DNA of 37,689 nucleotides from Pseudomonas entomophila (lineage in GTDB: Bacteria > Pseudomonadota > Gammaproteobacteria > Pseudomonadales > Pseudomonadaceae). The notes beneath the pieces were generated by a model. That model saw only the letters and a program-made list of their open reading frames with translations. It was not told where the DNA came from and did not search any database. How positions within the stretch are numbered: the stretch's first letter is position 1; each line of letters begins with the position of its first letter. A program made the translations under genes and the position numbers. Where the stretch lies: NCBI RefSeq assembly GCF_013523125.1, contig NZ_JAAMQJ010000044.1, positions 1 through 37,689 of the forward strand, in the 5' to 3' direction. This document shows, piece after piece, positions 24,249 through 30,770 of this stretch.

Positions 24249-24716
24249 TCAGCGCCCCGCCGACCCGCTGCCAGCGCCGCACTGGTTGGCAGCAGCAACG
24301 GCGCAGTGGCCTGTCGCAAGGTCGGCCACGAACGCCGCGTCGATCGGCTCGCCATGCTTGGCGTAGGCTTCGACGGTAGTCAGCAGGCCCGCTCGGGCAG
24401 CTTCGGAAAGGTTGCGACTCAGGCGGTAACCCTCGAGCTTCCATAGCTCCTCGCGGGCCATCGCCTCGGCGCGAGACTTAGCGCGATTTCGCCCGATCAC
24501 TTCGTCGAAGTTCGCGGCGCTGACCGACGCAGCCTGACCCAGGCCGAGCACAAAGCCGGTCGGATCGATCGCGGCTGCGATCGTGGTCGTGGTGCCAGGA
24601 ATGACGTAGGTGTGATAGCTCAGCTGGGCGACCAGGTCGTCTACCTGGTTCACGGTGACGCGGGGCGCTGTCAGCCCCAGCGAGGTGATTTGCTTCTCGA
24701 GTTGATGGTCTTGCAT
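24249..24716 (-). CDS. phage N4 gp49 / Sf6 gp66 family protein
   Basis: A 155-residue protein with the family pattern: ITSLGLTAPRVTVNQVDDLV at the N-terminus, SYHTYVIPGTTTTIAAAIDPTGFVLGLGQAASVSAANFDEVIGRNRAKSRAEAMAREELWKLEGYRL in the middle (short blocks FDEVIGR and LWKLEGY are diagnostic). The start at 24716 begins where family members do; an upstream ATG at 24755 is possible. The C-terminus has Cys residues near GHCAVAAANQCG. Its function is unknown in all phages. It is located between lysis genes and terminase. Confidence 0.82.
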   Translation of the reverse strand: MQDHQLEKQITSLGLTAPRVTVNQVDDLVAQLSYHTYVIPGTTTTIAAAIDPTGFVLGLGQAASVSAANFDEVIGRNRAKSRAEAMAREELWKLEGYRLSRNLSEAARAGLLTTVEAYAKHGEPIDAAFVADLATGHCAVAAANQCGAGSGSAGR

Positions 24717-24867
24717 GCGTGTCCGTCCGATTGGAAAAAGGTAGGCCACAACCATGTATGGAGGCCTACCCCTTTCATTTACAAGGGGAAAACGAAAATA
24801 AAGCTCGCTGCGACGTGCCAGAAGCCCAATCGTTACCCCTTGGGTTATAACGACTGGTCACCCCCGG

Positions 24868-25371
24868 CTACATTCCCGCCTGCTTTTTCTCGTACTCGCG
24901 CACCAGCTCCTGCAGCGACGTCAGCCGCTCGGCTGTTTCGTTGCAGGTGGCGTAGTTGCTTGCGGTTGTCGCGGCGACGGCAGAGAGCGCAATGCCGCTG
25001 GCGGCCTCATCAGCAGCTCGGGCGGGCTCAGGGGCAGGCAGACCGGCTGCGGTTGCGTCGTGCACCCGAGCAAACCCGACAGGCACAACGCAGGCAGCAT
25101 CAGCTTTCGCAGACACATAGACTGGAATCTCCTTAACGATGGTTTCGCCTCGCTCGCGGATCACCTGGACGCGGTCGACGTACTGGGTGACGATTCGGTC
25201 GCGGACGACGCCGAGCTCCTGGCCTTGCTCGAAAGCCTTGGCCAGTTGCTCGTTCTGCTCCTGGACGGTCTTCGACTTCTCGTTGATGCCCCGGACGTGG
25301 TAGCCGGCGCCGAAAGTCAGCACCAGAAGCAGTATGCAAAGGCCTGGCAGGCCGAGGCGCGCAGCAGTCAT
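24868..25371 (-). CDS. Rz: Rz-like inner-membrane spanin
   Basis: A 167-residue i-spanin: N-terminal anchor about residues 8-26 (LPGLCILLLVLTFGAGYHV), then a long periplasmic helix (KSKTVQEQNEQLAKAFEQGQ, YVDRVQVIRERGETIVKEI) and a C-terminal helix. With Rz1 it fuses inner and outer membranes in the last step of lysis. The start overlaps the endolysin stop by four bases. Confidence 0.92.
   Translation of the reverse strand: MTAARLGLPGLCILLLVLTFGAGYHVRGINEKSKTVQEQNEQLAKAFEQGQELGVVRDRIVTQYVDRVQVIRERGETIVKEIPVYVSAKADAACVVPVGFARVHDATAAGLPAPEPARAADEAASGIALSAVAATTASNYATCNETAERLTSLQELVREYEKKQAGM
24921..25118 (-). CDS. Rz1: Rz1-like outer-membrane spanin lipoprotein
   Basis: A 65-residue frame lying entirely inside Rz in another register, as in lambda. 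The N-terminus MCLRKLMLPALCLSGLLGC carries a lipobox (SGLLGC, lipidated Cys19), and the mature part is Pro-rich (PVCLPLSPPELL, PSPRQPQATTPP), as expected for an o-spanin. Confidence 0.9.
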   Translation of the reverse strand: MCLRKLMLPALCLSGLLGCTTQPQPVCLPLSPPELLMRPPAALRSLPSPRQPQATTPPATKQPSG

Positions 25372-25919
25372 GCAACCCCCTCGAGACAAAGATCGCGCTG
25401 CAGCATGCGTCGCTTGACGATGCCGTAGCAGTTGTTCGCTAGGTCGCGGCAGTCTTTGCCGGCGACGTACATCCACAGCATGAAAGCCTGTGCTGCGCCA
25501 CGGAAATCACCGGCCAGTACCAGGCGCGCCATGGACGACTTGCCGACCGCAGTGCGACCGGCATTGAACGCCATGTCGGCCAGCGCGACCTTGCACATCA
25601 GCGTCGCCTTGGGGAACGTCTGCAGCACCCAACTGACAACGGCCTGCAGGTCGTCGCGCAGGTACGCGGCACACTGCGGCCTTGTGGCCACGTCGCCACG
25701 GCGCACGCCGCTGGTGTGGCCGGTGCAGATGGTCCAGACGCCGCCCGTATCGGGATAGGCCTTTAAGCGCGTTCCCTCGAGCTCTGGCGTCATCACCAGG
25801 AGGGCGCTGGTAATCGCGGCCCGTTCGACCTCGACCGGCAAGCCCGTCTGATTGATCGTGAAGCCGGCAGCAGTGAGCGCGAGGGTCGCGGCGGCGATTG
25901 TTCGCTGCAGGAGGTTCAT
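25368..25919 (-). CDS. SAR endolysin, GH24 lysozyme
   Basis: A 183-residue muramidase of the P21 R/T4-lysozyme type. Residues 7-20 (TIAAATLALTAAGF) are a weakly hydrophobic, Ala/Gly-rich signal-arrest-release segment, so export would be Sec-dependent. The catalytic triad Glu48, Asp57, Thr63 has exact T4 spacing (9 and 6) in ELEGTRLKAYPDTGGVWT. Cys65 and further Cys residues may give disulfide control. It overlaps holin and Rz by four bases each. Confidence 0.94.
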   Translation of the reverse strand: MNLLQRTIAAATLALTAAGFTINQTGLPVEVERAAITSALLVMTPELEGTRLKAYPDTGGVWTICTGHTSGVRRGDVATRPQCAAYLRDDLQAVVSWVLQTFPKATLMCKVALADMAFNAGRTAVGKSSMARLVLAGDFRGAAQAFMLWMYVAGKDCRDLANNCYGIVKRRMLQRDLCLEGVA

Positions 25920-26170
25920 TGTCCGGCCTCCTGCTTGACCTGGTTGCGCTTACGGAATCGCTGCCAGGCAAACCTGGCCAGCGGGAACACCCAGCGACGG
26001 CCTACGCCGTCGAGTACCAGGAACGCCGCATAAGCGGCCATCAGGCGAATCGTCCATTCCTGGTACGTCAGGCCGTAGATCAGCAGGCCACCGCCCACGG
26101 GCGCAACCTTCGCGGCCTCAGCCTTCGCCAGGCTGACCAGCGAGAGATTTCCGTCATCCATGGGCGGCAC
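25916..26170 (-). CDS. probable holin
   Basis: An 84-residue protein immediately before the SAR endolysin. Two short hydrophobic stretches (VAPVGGGLLIYGLTY and IRLMAAYAAFLVLDGVG) are followed by a strongly basic tail (FRKRNQVKQEAGQ), the usual holin/pinholin layout. With a SAR endolysin the holin may be a pinholin. A later ATG at codon 4 could give a dual start, but this is unproven. Confidence 0.8.
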   Translation of the reverse strand: MPPMDDGNLSLVSLAKAEAAKVAPVGGGLLIYGLTYQEWTIRLMAAYAAFLVLDGVGRRWVFPLARFAWQRFRKRNQVKQEAGQ

Positions 26171-26302
26171 CTATAAATAAAAAGCCCCGCACAGTGGCGG
26201 GGCGCTTGAGAGCAGGCCGAGGCCTGCAGGGAGGGAATAGTGGGGCGCCATTGTGGCGCCCGGAGGGCTTACTAATTGCCTCCTGGTGCGAATTTCAGGC
26301 AC
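26171..26302 (-). promoter_or_regulatory. structured late leader region with terminator in front of lysis genes
   Basis: A gene-free leader with a minus-strand intrinsic terminator at 26179-26203 (GCCCCGC / GCGGGGC, then TTTTTATTT), and two further hairpins, GCAGGCC/GGCCTGC (26212-26227) and GGGCGCCA/TGGCGCCC (26243-26261). A terminator between a late promoter and the lysis genes is what a Q-type antiterminator acts on. I did not find a convincing late promoter sequence. Confidence 0.55.
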
Positions 26303-26326
26303 AAAAAAACCCGCTCGGTGGCGGGC
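26303..26326 (-). terminator. intrinsic terminator ending the early operon
   Basis: Minus-strand CCCGC-CACCGA-GCGGG followed by seven T. It lies downstream of the last early gene and upstream of the late leader. Confidence 0.85.
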
Positions 26327-26357
26327 TTTGTTCGCATGTATCGCAGAGTGGATAAAG

Positions 26358-26431
26358 TACCCTTTTTCGCGTTACTTTTGCAAGGGCCTATTCGTCTTTT
26401 TCACCTTTGGCCTTTTGTACCTTTGGCATTT
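26358..26431. repeat. CCTTTG/TTTGTACC octamer cluster before the lysis region
   Basis: Contains TTTCACC, TTTGGCC, TTTTGTACC and TTTGGCA in series (26400-26428), plus weaker AAAGTACCC and TTACTTTTG words. It matches the array upstream of parA. AT-rich against a GC-rich background. Confidence 0.6.
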
Positions 26432-26881
26432 TTAACAAACGCCACGGAGAATCACGCACGCGCCAGGCACGACTTTAATAGGTAAGTTCATGTACGGCTC
26501 AATGCGCTGGCGCTCTTGGCCAATGTACTTTGGTACATTTGACAAAAGGTCTGTTTGTACCTTTTCACAAATGGTCGGCAGATGCCTTACATCAAGGTCA
26601 TACATCAGCTTTACAGGCCAGGAGCAGGTCACATTACGAGACAACTTGAGCTCGACCTCCCCGCAGGCGCAGCGGACATGCTCGCCGTCGCTGTATTCCT
26701 TTCCATCCTGATCGACCCATACAGCTCGAGCGTCGGACTTACGCACAATGTTTATGTGCCCTGCAGGTTCTCGACTCCAGTAGCAGTCAGCCTCCTCTCG
26801 CACTAACGATACGACCTGCCCAACCAGCCCGGCGTACCACATCATAGGATCGGTGCAGCCCACAATTTTCAGCTTGCGCAT
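26432..26881 (-). CDS. hypothetical protein (149 aa)
   Basis: ATG 26881 (MRKLKIVGCTDPMMWYAGLVGQVV) follows the zinc-ribbon gene by two bases. Residues 1-50 resemble short phage proteins with a WYAxxVGQxV motif and a later YWSREPAG. The second half has a Cys pair (RCACGEVEL) and is more AT-rich than its neighbours. The codons for residues about 103-120 overlap a cluster of TTTGTACC-type repeats (26523-26572), so this part may be constrained by a DNA site. Function unknown. Confidence 0.6.
   Translation of the reverse strand: MRKLKIVGCTDPMMWYAGLVGQVVSLVREEADCYWSREPAGHINIVRKSDARAVWVDQDGKEYSDGEHVRCACGEVELKLSRNVTCSWPVKLMYDLDVRHLPTICEKVQTDLLSNVPKYIGQERQRIEPYMNLPIKVVPGACVILRGVC
26523..26572. repeat. 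second octamer cluster, inside a gene
   Basis: Repeated words TGTACTTTGGTACA, ACAAAAGGT, TTTGTACC and CACAAATGG in 50 bases. The cluster lies in the 3' half of the 149-aa gene and belongs to the same family as those at 411-460, 24004-24056 and 31694-31730. Confidence 0.6.
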
Positions 26882-26883
26882 GA

Positions 26884-27201
26884 TCACCTCACGGCCCGAG
26901 CCCAGCCGGCCCGAGCACCTTCGATAGTTGCATAGCCCTCGTCGACGTAATCGCAGGCCGGGCAGCGAGCGCCCCACTTGCCGCCCCGAGAGAAGAAGCG
27001 GGCAACGCCCTCGCCCTTGCAGTTGTGCGCCGGCATTTCCTGATCGTTCACCAGGTGCCAGGAGGCGATAGCACGGGCCTCGACGGTCGAAGCCTCTCCA
27101 CGGTTGTTACAGGCCGGGCAGATCCACATGATCAGGCCGGTTTCGACCTGATGGCGGCGCTCCGGCGCCGTTGCGCAGTGCTGGCAGGGGCAGACGTTCA
27201 T
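26884..27201 (-). CDS. tandem zinc-ribbon protein, Lar-like pattern (105 aa)
   Basis: Starts at MNVCPCQHCATAPERR. There are two similar modules, each with Cys-x2-Cys knuckles followed by a helix ending in an aromatic pair: CPACNNRGEASTVEARAIASWHL and CPACDYVDEGYATIEGARAGW. The second-knuckle-plus-helix layout resembles the Lar/restriction-alleviation zinc ribbon family, duplicated here. An anti-restriction role is possible but only inferred from this resemblance. Confidence 0.65.
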   Translation of the reverse strand: MNVCPCQHCATAPERRHQVETGLIMWICPACNNRGEASTVEARAIASWHLVNDQEMPAHNCKGEGVARFFSRGGKWGARCPACDYVDEGYATIEGARAGWARAVR

Positions 27202-27205
27202 TGCG

Positions 27206-27685
27206 TCAGTAACTCGAGTCGGAGCTGCTCGAACTGCTCGAGCTACTGGAGTCGGAACCGCCCCAGCTGCTCGCGTCGCAGCCACTCGAGCGACTCCAGG
27301 AGTCATCCGAGCTGCAGCGCGAGGATGGTGCCGGTTCGTGCCGCGAGGCAGGGGCTTCGTCGTGGCGGGTCGAGTAGGATTCTGCCTGGCTCACCAGGTT
27401 GAGGGGCGACATGGGGCTCAGCGGGTTGAGCAAGTCGGTTGCCGGCGCCGGGGCCGGTGCCGGGCGAGTGCTTATCGAGCGGCACGACCGCGAAGCGGCG
27501 CGAGAAATAGAAGACAGAGCATGGTCTACTTTGGCGAGAGCGAGGGCGCGGTCTGCTTCGGCGATAGAGCCAACATGAGGGCGAGCTAGCCCAACACGTC
27601 CGCGCAACCGCTGGCGTTCTGCCTCGGCTGCGGCTTCACGCTCGCGGCGGCGGCGCTTGAGTCCAAAAATATCGAATCCGAACAT
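27206..27685 (-). CDS. basic protein with Ser-rich C-terminus (159 aa)
   Basis: N-terminus MFGFDIFGLKRRRREREAAAEAERQRLRG is amphipathic then very basic; the middle is Ala/Pro-rich (RPAPAPAPATDLLNPLSPMSPL) and the last 35 residues are dominated by Ser, ending SSSSSSSSDSSY. The opening MFGxxxFGxKR resembles that of the nearby TerB protein (MFGLGKKLFGAKR). No fold is recognised, and most of it is likely disordered. Co-transcribed with terB and a small membrane protein. Confidence 0.6.
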   Translation of the reverse strand: MFGFDIFGLKRRRREREAAAEAERQRLRGRVGLARPHVGSIAEADRALALAKVDHALSSISRAASRSCRSISTRPAPAPAPATDLLNPLSPMSPLNLVSQAESYSTRHDEAPASRHEPAPSSRCSSDDSWSRSSGCDASSWGGSDSSSSSSSSSSDSSY

Positions 27686-27688
27686 GCT

Positions 27689-27841
27689 CTATCCCTGCTT
27701 TTTCCCAACCAGGAGCACCGCCAGCAGTAGCGCGACGATCACCAGGTCAGCACACATTGAGAGGAGTCGACTCGCCGAGTCGACCAGGACGACGCCCCCA
27801 GCCAGCCCGAAGGCCAGCCAGCGGCGAAAAGAAGTGATCAA
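27689..27841 (-). CDS. small membrane protein (50 aa), TTG start
   Basis: A TTG at 27841 overlaps the terB stop (TTGA), and the frame stays open to TAG at 27689. The product has two hydrophobic stretches (WLAFGLAGGVVLV and LVIVALLLAVLLVG) separated by DSASRLLSMCAD, with a basic end KKQG, suggesting a two-pass or hairpin membrane protein. A shorter version starting at an internal ATG (22 residues) is possible. Supported by coupling and hydrophobicity only. Confidence 0.5.
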   Translation of the reverse strand: MITSFRRWLAFGLAGGVVLVDSASRLLSMCADLVIVALLLAVLLVGKKQG

Positions 27842-28275
27842 GCCTCGATCCCGAAATCTTTGAGGCGCAGGCCCAGTTCGTTGCCGACTTCGGCCAGCAC
27901 CTTGAGCTCTTCGGGGCTGATATCTCCGTCGCCCTCGGCCACGGTCAGCATGTTGACGAACACCTCCTCGGCGTCGGCAGGGTTGTTCTTGATATCGCGA
28001 ATCTCGCGCATGATGTTCATGCGGCCCAAGCGGAAACCAGCCTGCAGCTGCTCGGTGAACAGGTTCACGGTGCTGGTGATTTCCGAGCCGAAGTGCTCCA
28101 GGGCCTTGTTCGCACGAATCTGGATATCGATTTGCGCGGCTTCGTTCTTGCTGATTTCGCCGTCAGACGCCGCCACCAGCAGGCAACCGCCGACAATGGC
28201 CTGCATCAGGTCGCGGTTTTCCAGTTTCTTGACCGCACGCTTAGCGCCGAACAGCTTTTTGCCCAATCCGAACAT
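27838..28275 (-). CDS. terB: TerB-family protein
   Basis: A 145-residue helical protein of the TerB (tellurite resistance) fold. After a short basic leader (MFGLGKKLFGAKRAVKK) comes the signature LENRDLMQAIVGGCLLVAASDGEISKNEAAQI (residues 18-49), with acidic DGE, and a second acidic loop VAEGDGDISPEELKVL near residue 113-128; both loops are metal-binding in TerB. In bacteria TerB belongs to ter gene sets linked to tellurite, phage and stress resistance. Here it is alone, without other ter genes, in a phage early operon after Q. Role in the phage is unknown. Confidence 0.9.
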   Translation of the reverse strand: MFGLGKKLFGAKRAVKKLENRDLMQAIVGGCLLVAASDGEISKNEAAQIDIQIRANKALEHFGSEITSTVNLFTEQLQAGFRLGRMNIMREIRDIKNNPADAEEVFVNMLTVAEGDGDISPEELKVLAEVGNELGLRLKDFGIEA

Positions 28276-28303
28276 GGTGTTTCCCTCGTGGTTTTGTGTG
28301 TGG

Positions 28304-29128
28304 TTAAAGTGCTTTCCAGAGCGCCTCGAGCGCTTCGGTGTCGAGCTTGTCGAGCTCGTCGTGCATTGCCTGCCAGCGCCCTACCCAGTGCTGCCGGTAG
28401 TTCACCTCGGAGACTCCGAGGAGCAGCGCCACGGCCACGCCGCAGTGCCGCTCGATGCCGCAGTTTTTGAGCAACTTGTGATCCTGTACCGCCATGTGAG
28501 CCAGGCCCTGAGCCCGCTTGAGCGTCTTTGCCTGGAGCTTCCCGAGCTTTGGCGCGACCCGCTCCCACAGCACCAGGACGCAGCCTGCTTCGTCGTCCCA
28601 CTCCTTTGAATCGCCGTAGGCGTAGCGAATCCAGCGGCTGTACTCGGGGGCGAGCGTGGTCACAGTGCGCACCAGGTGCGCGTCCTGGAACGCGGTCGAC
28701 GGCAGGGGAATCGAGCTCTTTTTCTTTGCTCGCGTCTCGCTGTAGGTCACCCGCGTGGTGTCGCGGGCCAGGCTGGCCACGTAGTCCAGGGGAAGTTTCC
28801 CGGCCTCGTCGCTACCCTCTACGGGGCAAGCGGCGAGCTCCCGGGCGCGATGGCGAGGGAACGCATCGCGTAAACGCTGCTGCTCGACGACGCCGGTACC
28901 GGCAGCGTCAGGCTCTCGACCCGTCTCGGTGTAGTTACTGGGCGCAAGGTAGGCGAACATGAGGCGCTCCCGCAGCCATACGAGGCCCTGCGCGGTCACC
29001 AGGTCGCGACGAGCCCGGACAGTAGTCGCCGTAGCGCCGACCACTGGGCCAGGCACGAGGACCCACATATCGAGCGCGTCGACCGGGGGCGCGGGGTGTT
29101 TGATTTCAAGCGAAAAACGAGCAGTCAT
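28304..29128 (-). CDS. Q: Q-type late antiterminator (phage 82 Q family)
   Basis: A 274-residue protein. The C-terminal 130 residues match the phage-82-type Q pattern: YSRWIRYAYGDSKEWDDEAGCVLVLWERV, AQGLAHMAVQDHKL, then a final HTH-like block VALLLGVSEVNYRQHWVGRWQAMHDELDKLDTEAL. The N-terminal half is less typical. Q loads on RNA polymerase paused at the late promoter and allows read-through of terminators. Its place near the end of the early operon, upstream of the lysis-region terminators, agrees. Confidence 0.82.
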   Translation of the reverse strand: MTARFSLEIKHPAPPVDALDMWVLVPGPVVGATATTVRARRDLVTAQGLVWLRERLMFAYLAPSNYTETGREPDAAGTGVVEQQRLRDAFPRHRARELAACPVEGSDEAGKLPLDYVASLARDTTRVTYSETRAKKKSSIPLPSTAFQDAHLVRTVTTLAPEYSRWIRYAYGDSKEWDDEAGCVLVLWERVAPKLGKLQAKTLKRAQGLAHMAVQDHKLLKNCGIERHCGVAVALLLGVSEVNYRQHWVGRWQAMHDELDKLDTEALEALWKAL

Positions 29129-29131
29129 TGC

Positions 29132-29347
29132 TCAGCGCCTCCTGGCAAGAACGGAGAAACCAGCGCACAGGGAGCACCTCGAAGCCAGGGGCTTACTTGC
29201 CAGGCGCTTCGCGTCGATGTTCCTGCCGCAGGCGCCGCAGATAGGGGTGAAAATGGTGGCGTCGCGCACCAGTTCGTCGCTCAAGATCGCTCGAGCGACT
29301 GCGTCGTCCTGGCAAAGCTCCAGGCCAGAGAAAACATCAGGCGACAT
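29132..29347 (-). CDS. DksA/TraR-type zinc finger protein (71 aa)
   Basis: Contains C-x2-C-x17-C-x2-C (CGAC ... CSLC), the exact spacing of the DksA/TraR C4 finger, with a short N-terminal helix (LCQDDAVARAILSDELVRDA). Like F-plasmid TraR it lacks the long coiled coil and could bind RNA polymerase's secondary channel to adjust transcription. It lies between small early genes and Q, with an 11-base overlap upstream. Confidence 0.85.
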   Translation of the reverse strand: MSPDVFSGLELCQDDAVARAILSDELVRDATIFTPICGACGRNIDAKRLASKPLASRCSLCAGFSVLARRR

Positions 29348-29570
29348 TCCAGACCCTCGGCGGGATACGGTCAGCGACCGCGTCTGCAGCACTCAGGCTG
29401 TCAAAGCCCTGGACGAACCAGGAGCACTCTGCCGGCTCGTCGAACTCGTAGCGCAGGACCTCGGGGCGCCCGCCAACTACAACAGCCTCGCCACGACCAT
29501 CGCGACGGGGCAACTCCATCACCAGCACAGGCTGGCCGGCAGGTGTGCGCAAAAGGCGAATAGCTTTCAC
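29337..29570 (-). CDS. small hypothetical early protein (77 aa)
   Basis: A beta-rich small protein (MKAIRLLRTPAGQPVLVMELPRRDG, EVLRYEFDEPAE) with a C-terminal segment FDSLSAADAVADRIPPRVW. It overlaps both neighbours by 4 and 11 bases, so it is part of the early operon. No family is recognised. Confidence 0.65.
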   Translation of the reverse strand: MKAIRLLRTPAGQPVLVMELPRRDGRGEAVVVGGRPEVLRYEFDEPAECSWFVQGFDSLSAADAVADRIPPRVWNVA

Positions 29571-30028
29571 TCGGTCACCTCGGCGCGTGACGGAGGCGCG
29601 ACCAGCAACGCGAAAGCGTCACCGTCACGCTTAGCCAGATCGGCGCCAGCGATCGCCAGCGCAGCCAGCACCGGCGCAAAGAAATGTGCAAATGCCTCGG
29701 GGTCGTTCTTGGCCAGGTTGGATGCACCATGCGCCATCAGCGTCAGCGCCTCGGCATGCTCCTGGAAGCCGCCAGCCTTACAGACGTCAGCCAGCGCCAG
29801 CGCCGTGCCGCCATAGAAGGTCATGGCAGGAACCTTCACCTGGTGCGACTGCACGACTGCGTGCTTCTGCTTCAAGCGGTAACGCTTCGAGCGCTCAGCC
29901 GACAGGCGCTTGGCGCGTTCTTCTTTGGACTCGCCCGGCACGGCGTGGAAACGCTCGCGCAGGGCCTCTTTTGACTTGGGAATGTGATCACTCTCGACGG
30001 AGTGAACCAGGCGCAGGGCGACGCTCAT
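29567..30028 (-). CDS. hypothetical early protein (153 aa)
   Basis: The N-terminal third is highly charged and basic (SKEERAKRLSAERSKRYRLKQKHAVV), suggestive of nucleic-acid binding; the remainder is Ala-rich helix with Gly breaks (TFYGGTALALADVCKAGGF, APVLAALAIAGADLAKRDG). Coupled to both neighbouring genes by four-base overlaps. No known family. Confidence 0.65.
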   Translation of the reverse strand: MSVALRLVHSVESDHIPKSKEALRERFHAVPGESKEERAKRLSAERSKRYRLKQKHAVVQSHQVKVPAMTFYGGTALALADVCKAGGFQEHAEALTLMAHGASNLAKNDPEAFAHFFAPVLAALAIAGADLAKRDGDAFALLVAPPSRAEVTE

Positions 30029-30624
30029 AGCTTCTCGCCCTTGAGGTTGGCCAGCATCATCAGCGGCAGCGGTCGGCCCGTGCCGGTCGCTAGCGCCACC
30101 AGCTCGTTGAACATGGCAGAAATAGCCTCGGTACCCTCGACCAACATGCGGTCGACGTCGGCAGGGTCGTCGGTATGGTCGTACAGGCCATCATGGGCAG
30201 GCGCGCTCGCTGCCAGAAACTCGCCGATTGCCTGGGTCACTTCGCCCAGCCTGGCCTTTGCCGACGGCACGCCGACCAGGCCAACCAGCTCAGGGATACG
30301 AACGTCGAAACAGCCGGCCATGGCCAGCAGCTCGGAGCGAGCCGAACGCTGGTAATCCTCGGGCAGACAGGAGAGCCACACCCATTTCCACTCCAAGGGG
30401 AACGGCTGGGTCGCGTGAAAAATGCGCGACACGCGCTGCGACCAGGCCTTGCGAGTCCGTTGGTAAGCCTCGACGTCGTCGGGCTCCTCGTGCTCGATCA
30501 GCCCTGCGGCAGCAAGGGCAAGTGCGAGGCGCTCGCTGGCGAATCGCTCGAGAGACCAATCCGAGTGGGCGAACCACCGGCTGGTTTGATCGACTATCAC
30601 GTCACGCTCAGTTCGCGTACCCAT
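30025..30624 (-). CDS. first gene of the leftward early operon, hypothetical (199 aa)
   Basis: ATG 30624 (MGTRTERDVIVDQTSRWF) has AGGGAAAGG six bases upstream and is preferred over a start 45 bases further up that would lie closer to the promoter. Mostly helical with no HTH that I can recognise; features include WKWVWLSCLPEDYQRSARSELLAMAGC and a C-terminal helical block DRMLVEGTEAISAMFNELVALATG. It takes the position that cro or cII-type genes hold in lambdoid phages, but sequence does not show it is one. Confidence 0.65.
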   Translation of the reverse strand: MGTRTERDVIVDQTSRWFAHSDWSLERFASERLALALAAAGLIEHEEPDDVEAYQRTRKAWSQRVSRIFHATQPFPLEWKWVWLSCLPEDYQRSARSELLAMAGCFDVRIPELVGLVGVPSAKARLGEVTQAIGEFLAASAPAHDGLYDHTDDPADVDRMLVEGTEAISAMFNELVALATGTGRPLPLMMLANLKGEKL

Positions 30625-30670
30625 AGCACCTTTCCCTAGAAAATTGGTCACATGTCGCTTTCCCCACATT

Positions 30671-30753
30671 CTCTATATTTAGAGAGAAAACGCAACCAAA
30701 ATTCTAAATATCGAGTGGTGCCGATAGGCATTTAGAAGGGACAATATTTAGCC
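30671..30753. promoter_or_regulatory. divergent switch with repressor operators
   Basis: Matches to TTCTAAATATAGAG: 30671-30684 (CTCTATATTTAGAG, reverse), 30702-30715 (TTCTAAATATCGAG), and weaker ones around 30729-30737 (CATTTAGAA) and 30740-30753 (AATATTTAG). They fill the gap between the divergent repressor and early genes, as the operators of a CI-type switch would. A fifth perfect copy lies downstream of the repressor gene. Confidence 0.75.
30672..30699 (-). promoter_or_regulatory. candidate leftward early promoter
   Basis: On the minus strand TTGGTT (30699-30694), 16-base spacer, TATAGA (30677-30672). The -10 box lies inside the strongest operator, so repressor binding would block it. 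It reads into the early operon starting at 30624. Confidence 0.55.
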
Positions 30754-30770
30754 AATTAGGAGAGGGAACC

